Part shown: positions 59,986 through 64,000 of the stretch, one piece after another | How the letters are laid out: each line of letters begins with the position of its first letter | How positions within the stretch are numbered: the first letter of the stretch is position 1 | Source of the DNA: RPQJ01 sp963732375 | Lineage (GTDB): Bacteria; Pseudomonadota; Gammaproteobacteria; Steroidobacterales; Steroidobacteraceae | Direction: 5' to 3' | Assembly (NCBI GenBank): GCA_963732375.1 | Contig: CAVSZE010000003.1 | Span: 558,001 to 622,000, forward strand | DNA: 64,000 bases | The notes under the pieces: model-generated | Databases searched by the model: none | What the model was told of the DNA's origin: nothing | The model's input: only the letters and a program-made list of their open reading frames with translations | Program-made: the position numbers and the translations under genes

Positions 59986-61323
59986 ATGCAGTTCACGACG
60001 ATTGCCGAGCACCGTAGGCGGGTCGAGCGGCTCGCAGCAGCCCTGCGCTCTTCAACCGGTCCCGTGCGCCTGCGCAAGCGCACAAGTAACCTTTTCCGTC
60101 CCCGGCAACCTGCGGACCGGGTGCTCCTCGACGGTACGACGCTCGACCACGTGATCGCGATCGACCGCGTGGCGCGCACGGCCGAAGTCGAGGGCATGAC
60201 GACATACGCCGCTCTCGTAGACGCCACCTTGCCGCTTGGCCTGGCGCCCGCGGTCGTCCCCGAGCTCAAGAGCATCACTGTCGGCGGTGCGACCACCGGC
60301 CTCGGCATCGAGTCGAGCGCGTTCCGCTTCGGCCTGGTGCACGAGACCGTCGACGAGTTCGACGTGCTGGTGGCCGACGGCCGCGTGCTGCGCTGCTCGC
60401 CGACGGAGCACGCCGACCTGTTTTTTGGGTTCCCGAACTCCTATGGCAGTCTCGGCTACGCCACGCGGCTGACCGTCAGGCTTGTCCCGGTCGCGCCCTT
60501 CGTGCACCTGCGTCACGAGCGCTTCGTGGACGCAGGGCGGTACTTCGCCGCGATCGCGGATGAGTGCAAGGATCCGACTTGCGACTATCTTGACGGGGTA
60601 TTCTTCGGCACCGGCGATTTCGTGCTGACCCGCGCGACTCTGGTCGATCGGCTACCGGTCGGCGCGGCCGTGAGCGACTACACCTGGATGCAGCAGTACT
60701 GGCGCAGCCTCCGCGCGCGCGCGGACGATTACCTGACGACCGGGGACTACCTGTGGCGCTGGGATACGGACTGGTTCTGGTGCAGCCGGAATGTGGGCGC
60801 GCACCTCGCGCCCGTCCGCCTGCTCGCGGGACCAGGACTTCTCTCGAGCGTGACATACCAGAAGATCATGCGCGCCGGCCAGCGCTTCCCGCTCAAGTCG
60901 CTCGAGCACTTCCGGCCGCGCTCGGAATCGGTGATCCAGGACGTGGACATTCCGCTCGCGGCCGCCGGGAGTTTCCTTGCGCAGTTTCACGCCGAGGTTG
61001 GTATCACGCCCGTCTGGATCTGTCCGTTCAGGGTCATGATGGACCGATATCCGCTGTGCCGACTGCGGACCGATACGCCATACGTCAATTTCGGGTTCTG
61101 GGACACCGTGCGCAGCCGGGAGCATGACGGTCACTACAACGCGATCGTCGAGCAGCTGGTAGCGCGGCACGGCGGCAAGAAGAGCCTGTATTCGCGCAGC
61201 ACCTTCGACGAACAGGTGTTCTGGACCATGTACGACCGGCGAGCGTACGAAGCGCTGAAGCGCGATTACGATCCGAAGGGCCGGTTCCCCGGTTTGTACG
61301 AGAAGACCGTCGGCCGCGGCTGA
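59986..61323 (+). CDS. FAD-binding (PCMH-type) oxidoreductase coupled to the Cfa-like gene
   Basis: This 445-residue protein has a PCMH/GlcD-like FAD domain (SITVGGATTGLGIESSAFRF, shown in part; LVHETVDEFDVLVADG) and a C-terminal domain. It lacks a signal peptide. The four-base spacing from the Cfa-like gene suggests the two act on the same lipid. TmsA/BfaA enzymes of this fold reduce the methylene intermediate to a 10-methyl branch; DHCR24-like enzymes are the other relatives. The reaction is inferred. Confidence 0.8.
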   Translation: MQFTTIAEHRRRVERLAAALRSSTGPVRLRKRTSNLFRPRQPADRVLLDGTTLDHVIAIDRVARTAEVEGMTTYAALVDATLPLGLAPAVVPELKSITVGGATTGLGIESSAFRFGLVHETVDEFDVLVADGRVLRCSPTEHADLFFGFPNSYGSLGYATRLTVRLVPVAPFVHLRHERFVDAGRYFAAIADECKDPTCDYLDGVFFGTGDFVLTRATLVDRLPVGAAVSDYTWMQQYWRSLRARADDYLTTGDYLWRWDTDWFWCSRNVGAHLAPVRLLAGPGLLSSVTYQKIMRAGQRFPLKSLEHFRPRSESVIQDVDIPLAAAGSFLAQFHAEVGITPVWICPFRVMMDRYPLCRLRTDTPYVNFGFWDTVRSREHDGHYNAIVEQLVARHGGKKSLYSRSTFDEQVFWTMYDRRAYEALKRDYDPKGRFPGLYEKTVGRG

Positions 61324-61348
61324 TGGGAGTGGTTGCCAGGGACAGACC

Positions 61349-61365
61349 GATTCGCGTAGCGAATC
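61349..61365. repeat. Inverted repeat after the FAD oxidase gene
   Basis: GATTCGC-GTA-GCGAATC is a perfect 7-base inverted repeat between convergent genes, preceded by GGGACAGACC. It may act as a weak bidirectional terminator, though no T tract follows. The flank recalls dispersed repeats linked to IS200-like transposases, but there is only this copy here. Confidence 0.45.
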
Positions 61366-61440
61366 AGCACGGCACGGCAACGAAACCAGGGTGTTCGACC
61401 CGGCCGCAGGCATCTACCTTTCAGGTCGATAACTCACCAG

Positions 61441-62097
61441 CTACGTGGCCTTTTCCCTCGCAAGCTTGTAGAAGAGCGTGCCGTCGAAGAACGACCTCAT
61501 CCTGGCGACGCTCAACGCGGGCACTGTCTTGCCACCCTCGACTGCGACGGTGTCGGCCCCCAGCGCAAGCAATAGGCGCCACTCGGCTGTCGCCGCCAGG
61601 TAGCCTGCAAGCGTTTGGTAGTTCGCGTGGATCATCCTGGTAAGTTCGGTCGCGGTGAACGCCTTGTCACCATTGCGGTCGACGGTGGAACGCGCGCCGA
61701 ATTCCTTCTCAAAGCGCCTGGCGACGAACCGACCCCGGCTGTCCAGGATTCCGGTGTCGCCATCGTGCTTGCCCTTATGGATGTTGTCGATGTCAATGCT
61801 CATCGCCAGCAACGAACCCCGCGTCTGCAGGCTCAAGGGCACGACGATGGCGAACGCAGCCACCTCGGCAACGCCGATCGGCAGGCCGAGCGCCCTGAGC
61901 CCGCGTGCGCATTCCGCGAGTCCGATGCCACGGTCGCCGTCATCATCGAAGAAGGACGCGTGCCGCTGCAGCGTGGTATCGGTGCGACGGCTGCGCGCCT
62001 TCAACGTGCGAGGCAGCAGCAGGTCGCTTCCACCACGCCGCGCCTTGCGACGGGAAGGCGCAGGCTTCGCCCGCCGCTTGGCTGCCTTCGAAGCCAT
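61441..62097 (-). CDS. Caleosin-like calcium-binding protein (bacterial)
   Basis: This 218-residue protein starts at ATG 62097, overlapping the CBS gene stop by one base. After a basic N-terminus, an EF-hand-like segment QRHASFFDDDGDRGIGLAE (His46 nearby) is followed by a hydrophobic region, then NIHKGKHDGDTGILDSRGRF, the caleosin hallmark, and a second Asp-rich turn DRNGDKAFTATEL. Plant and fungal caleosins are heme peroxygenases on lipid bodies, with two His ligands. The proline knot is weak. A peroxygenase or lipid role is inferred. Confidence 0.8.
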   Translation of the reverse strand: MASKAAKRRAKPAPSRRKARRGGSDLLLPRTLKARSRRTDTTLQRHASFFDDDGDRGIGLAECARGLRALGLPIGVAEVAAFAIVVPLSLQTRGSLLAMSIDIDNIHKGKHDGDTGILDSRGRFVARRFEKEFGARSTVDRNGDKAFTATELTRMIHANYQTLAGYLAATAEWRLLLALGADTVAVEGGKTVPALSVARMRSFFDGTLFYKLAREKAT

Positions 62098-62516
62098 CAA
62101 GACGGTTCCGAGATCTTCGCGAGCGCTTCAGCAGCCGGCCGGATCTCTGACTTATCGACCGCGAAATCGCCGAGCGCCACGATGCCCACCAGCCGCTTGT
62201 CGTGATTGACGACCGGCAGGCGCCGGATCTGCTTTTGGCTCATGAGCTTCGCTGCACTGTCCACGGTGTCGTCGTCGTAGGCCCAGCAAATACGATCGGA
62301 CATGATTTCGCGCACCTTCGTGTCGGGCCCCTTACCCTGGGCCACCGCTCGGATCGCTATGTCCCGATCCGAAATCGCGCCGATCATCCGGTCGTTTTCG
62401 CCGACCGGCAGCATCCCGAAGTCGCCGTCACGCATGGCCTTGGCAGCTTCGTTGATGGTCATGTCCGGGCTGATGACCTTGACGTCCCGGCTCATCAGAT
62501 CCTTGAGTTGATGCAT
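62097..62516 (-). CDS. CBS-domain protein
   Basis: This 139-residue protein starts at ATG 62516 with a good AGGAGA site. It has two CBS repeats (KDLMSRDVKVISPDMTINEA, then FGMLPVGENDRMIGAISDRD; VREIMSDRICWAY, then RRLPVVNHDKRLVGIVALGD). Such pairs bind adenosyl ligands and sense energy charge. It is coupled to the caleosin gene by a one-base overlap. The target is unknown. Confidence 0.92.
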   Translation of the reverse strand: MHQLKDLMSRDVKVISPDMTINEAAKAMRDGDFGMLPVGENDRMIGAISDRDIAIRAVAQGKGPDTKVREIMSDRICWAYDDDTVDSAAKLMSQKQIRRLPVVNHDKRLVGIVALGDFAVDKSEIRPAAEALAKISEPS

Positions 62517-62562
62517 GTTCGATCTCCTGTGATGACAAGTCAGGCGCGACCCGGCCGGTCGC

Positions 62563-62590
62563 CGCTGGGGCACGATCTCGTACCCCAGCG
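62563..62590. terminator. Inverted repeat between the SYLF and CBS genes
   Basis: Arms CGCTGGGG and CCCCAGCG, extended by ACGA/TCGT with one mismatch, leave almost no loop. It lies nine bases beyond the SYLF stop and could end that transcript, but no T tract follows. Confidence 0.35.
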
Positions 62591-62598
62591 ACCGACGC

Positions 62599-63153
62599 TC
62601 AGTTCGTGGTCTTGATCTTCGTGATCTTGGAACCTTCGAACGACAAGTCGCCGAGCAGTCCCTTTTCATTGAAGATGAAGCCGAGAACCGGCTTGCTCAG
62701 GGTCTTGGTGTCGTATTCGGCGCTGGCACCCTTCGACACGACCGCGACGGACGCGTCCGCGCCGACTGACCAGCCCTCGCTCTTCGTGAATTTATCGAGC
62801 GACGCCTGTGTCATGAATAGAATGACCTCGCTGTGCTCGGCGATACCGAGCGTGAGGCCGACCGAACCGGACGCCATGTTGTAGTAATCGACGTTCTTGC
62901 CATTGACCCGCAGGACCCCCTCGCCGAACTCACCGGCGACGCCGGCACCGCCCTTGGTCACTTTCCCGAAGACCAATACGCCCATTGCCTTGTCCGCCAG
63001 CCCTTTGTTACTGGGGTTGAGCGAGTAGAAACGCTGCAGTGCCTTATCCGCGCTCGCATCAATCTCCGCCTTGGTGCCAGCGAAGGTTGGGGCGCTCGCG
63101 ACGAGCCCAAGGACTGCCAGGCCGGTTGCGGCCAGTAATGTTTTCAGTTTCAT
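62599..63153 (-). CDS. Exported SYLF (YSC84-like) lipid-binding-domain protein
   Basis: This 184-residue protein has a signal peptide (LLAATGLAVLGLVASAPTFA) and the SYLF pattern: KAMGVLVFGKVTKGGAGVAG, GLTLGIAEHSEVILFMTQ, VGADASVAVVSKGAS, FIFNEKGLLGDLSFEGSKI. The family binds lipids in eukaryotes; in bacteria it is often a periplasmic stress protein of unclear role. It precedes the CBS-caleosin pair in the same direction. Confidence 0.9.
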   Translation of the reverse strand: MKLKTLLAATGLAVLGLVASAPTFAGTKAEIDASADKALQRFYSLNPSNKGLADKAMGVLVFGKVTKGGAGVAGEFGEGVLRVNGKNVDYYNMASGSVGLTLGIAEHSEVILFMTQASLDKFTKSEGWSVGADASVAVVSKGASAEYDTKTLSKPVLGFIFNEKGLLGDLSFEGSKITKIKTTN

Positions 63154-63470
63154 GATGATTCTCTATTTGAAGTAAATGGGATTACGAACGAGTTGTCCGA
63201 GCCCCGGGATGCACCTGGTGGCCTGCGGTTTCCATTTAAGGCCTCGGCCGGCCGTGCGGTCGGTTCGCTACCGCACACGGACCCGGTGTCACGGGCCGAT
63301 AAAGCTCGCGTCCGCGTTGGCCAATAGCGATTTGGTATAGGTACGTGCGCGATTCCGGCGCGTGCGATGGCGCACCGACGCGGCCCTACCGCCGGGCTGT
63401 TTTCTTCTCGTACATCACGTTCCGGCGGCTCGCAGTCCTGTGGGCTTCGGGACCGCCTGGGCTGTCGCGG
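63154..63470. other. Intergenic region upstream of the SYLF gene
   Basis: No gene, strong promoter or terminator stands out in these 317 bases. The SYLF promoter should lie at its left end (63160-63220), where AT content rises, but I see no convincing -35/-10 pair. Confidence 0.5.
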
Positions 63471-64000
63471 TCAGATGATTTTTCCTGGATTGAGTATTGC
63501 CTTTGGATCCAGGGCGGCTTTGAGCTTGCGCATCAACGCAATCTCGTTCTCGCCGCGACTCACTTTCAGGTGGGGCTTCTTTTCCAACCCGATGCCATGC
63601 TCGGCGGACACAGATCCCTTGAACGCCGCGAGCGGCGTGTACACCAACGCTTCGATCCTGGAGCGCAGGGCGATGTAGTCCTGCGGACTCACCTGGACGA
63701 TGATGTGCAGGTTGCCATCGCCCAGGTGACCGAATATCCATAGCTTGTGCTCGCCTATGGCCGCGGGCAGATTCGCCTTGAGGTCGGCCGTGAACCTTTC
63801 CATCTCGGCGATGGGCAGCGAAACGTCGAAGACGACCGGCACGCCACCGTGCATGACCTGCTCCACATCGTCACGCAGTGCCCAGAAGGCGCGACAGTCG
63901 GAATCGGACTGCGAGACGGCCGCATCGACGATCAGGCCGCTCTCAATAGCCGCCTCCATCGCCGCGTTGAAACGCTGTGCATCAAGTTCGCGATCGGCAC
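63471..64000 (-). CDS. FAD-linked oxidase, C-terminal part (GlcD/D2HGDH type), cut by the right edge
   Basis: The frame is open through the right edge, so the N-terminal FAD domain is missing. The visible 175 residues hold the C-terminal domain marks WIFGHLGDGNLHIIVQVS, KGSVSAEHGIGLEKK and LKAALDPKAILNPGKII. Members oxidise D-2-hydroxyacids such as D-lactate, glycolate or D-2-hydroxyglutarate. Which substrate is used cannot be told from this half. Confidence 0.9.
   Translation of the reverse strand, partial: ADRELDAQRFNAAMEAAIESGLIVDAAVSQSDSDCRAFWALRDDVEQVMHGGVPVVFDVSLPIAEMERFTADLKANLPAAIGEHKLWIFGHLGDGNLHIIVQVSPQDYIALRSRIEALVYTPLAAFKGSVSAEHGIGLEKKPHLKVSRGENEIALMRKLKAALDPKAILNPGKII

Overview
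The window is a GC-rich (roughly 65% by eye) bacterial chromosome segment, most likely from a gammaproteobacterium. The evidence is TonB/ExbB/ExbD, YaeQ, TlpA, a TorD-chaperoned Tat-exported formate dehydrogenase, Acr3-type arsenic genes, and a BLUF/FolE/Cfa group. No rRNA, tRNA, insertion sequence, integrase or CRISPR array was found. The species cannot be named from the sequence alone.

Region 1 (1-13.9 kb) is a molybdenum formate-oxidation block. Cofactor genes moaB (cut by the window edge), moeA and mobA run leftward. Next come a sigma-54 (NtrC-type) activator, a small conserved protein, and a regulator with an excisionase-type HTH fused to a periplasmic-binding-like sensor. Accessory genes (DUF3305, DUF3306, a four-cluster ferredoxin) follow, then the structural operon torD-like/fdhX/fdhA/fdhB/lipoprotein/fdh cytochrome b. 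A clear GG-N10-GC sigma-54 promoter (8024-8039) precedes the structural operon, and a strong hairpin (13869-13890) ends it. The enzyme uses Cys, not Sec.

Region 2 (14-30.6 kb) is mixed: a TiaS-like protein overlapping a small membrane protein, a TonB-dependent receptor with a run of 26 glycines, a divergent MFS exporter, a rubrerythrin-like protein, a sodium:amino-acid symporter, a large hybrid kinase/receiver/nucleotide-cyclase, a DinB-like protein, two coupled FAD oxidoreductases, a TIR-TPR protein and an HD phosphohydrolase.

Region 3 (30.9-35.9 kb) is a tight operon of unknown purpose behind a good sigma-70 promoter. It encodes a secreted beta-helix protein with a His/Asp/Gly tail, a RidA/chorismatase-fold protein, and an exported heme-binding (CxxCH) beta-propeller/TPR protein.

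Region 4 (35.9-43.3 kb) has an AraC regulator divergent from an AlkB-type membrane monooxygenase and its ferredoxin-reductase partner. A tonB-exbB-exbD-ykvA operon and a TlpA-like thioredoxin follow.

Region 5 (43.4-52 kb) is an arsenic island of two tandem leftward operons. One is arsR-permease-arsE-arsF-arsG (organoarsenical type). The other is arsR-arsC-arsD-arsA-acr3-CDF (inorganic arsenic), with ArsD carrying an extra AhpD-like domain. Each arsR has a candidate operator just upstream.

Region 6 (52-64 kb) holds yaeQ, a second TIR/FlgO-like/TPR protein with a coupled M14 metallopeptidase, folE-BLUF, an SRPBCC-SDR fusion, a Cfa-like methyltransferase coupled to an FAD oxidase, a bacterial caleosin coupled to a CBS protein, a SYLF protein, and the end of an FAD-linked oxidase. 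The folE/BLUF/SDR/cfa mix resembles light- or singlet-oxygen-responsive lipid-modification clusters of proteobacteria.
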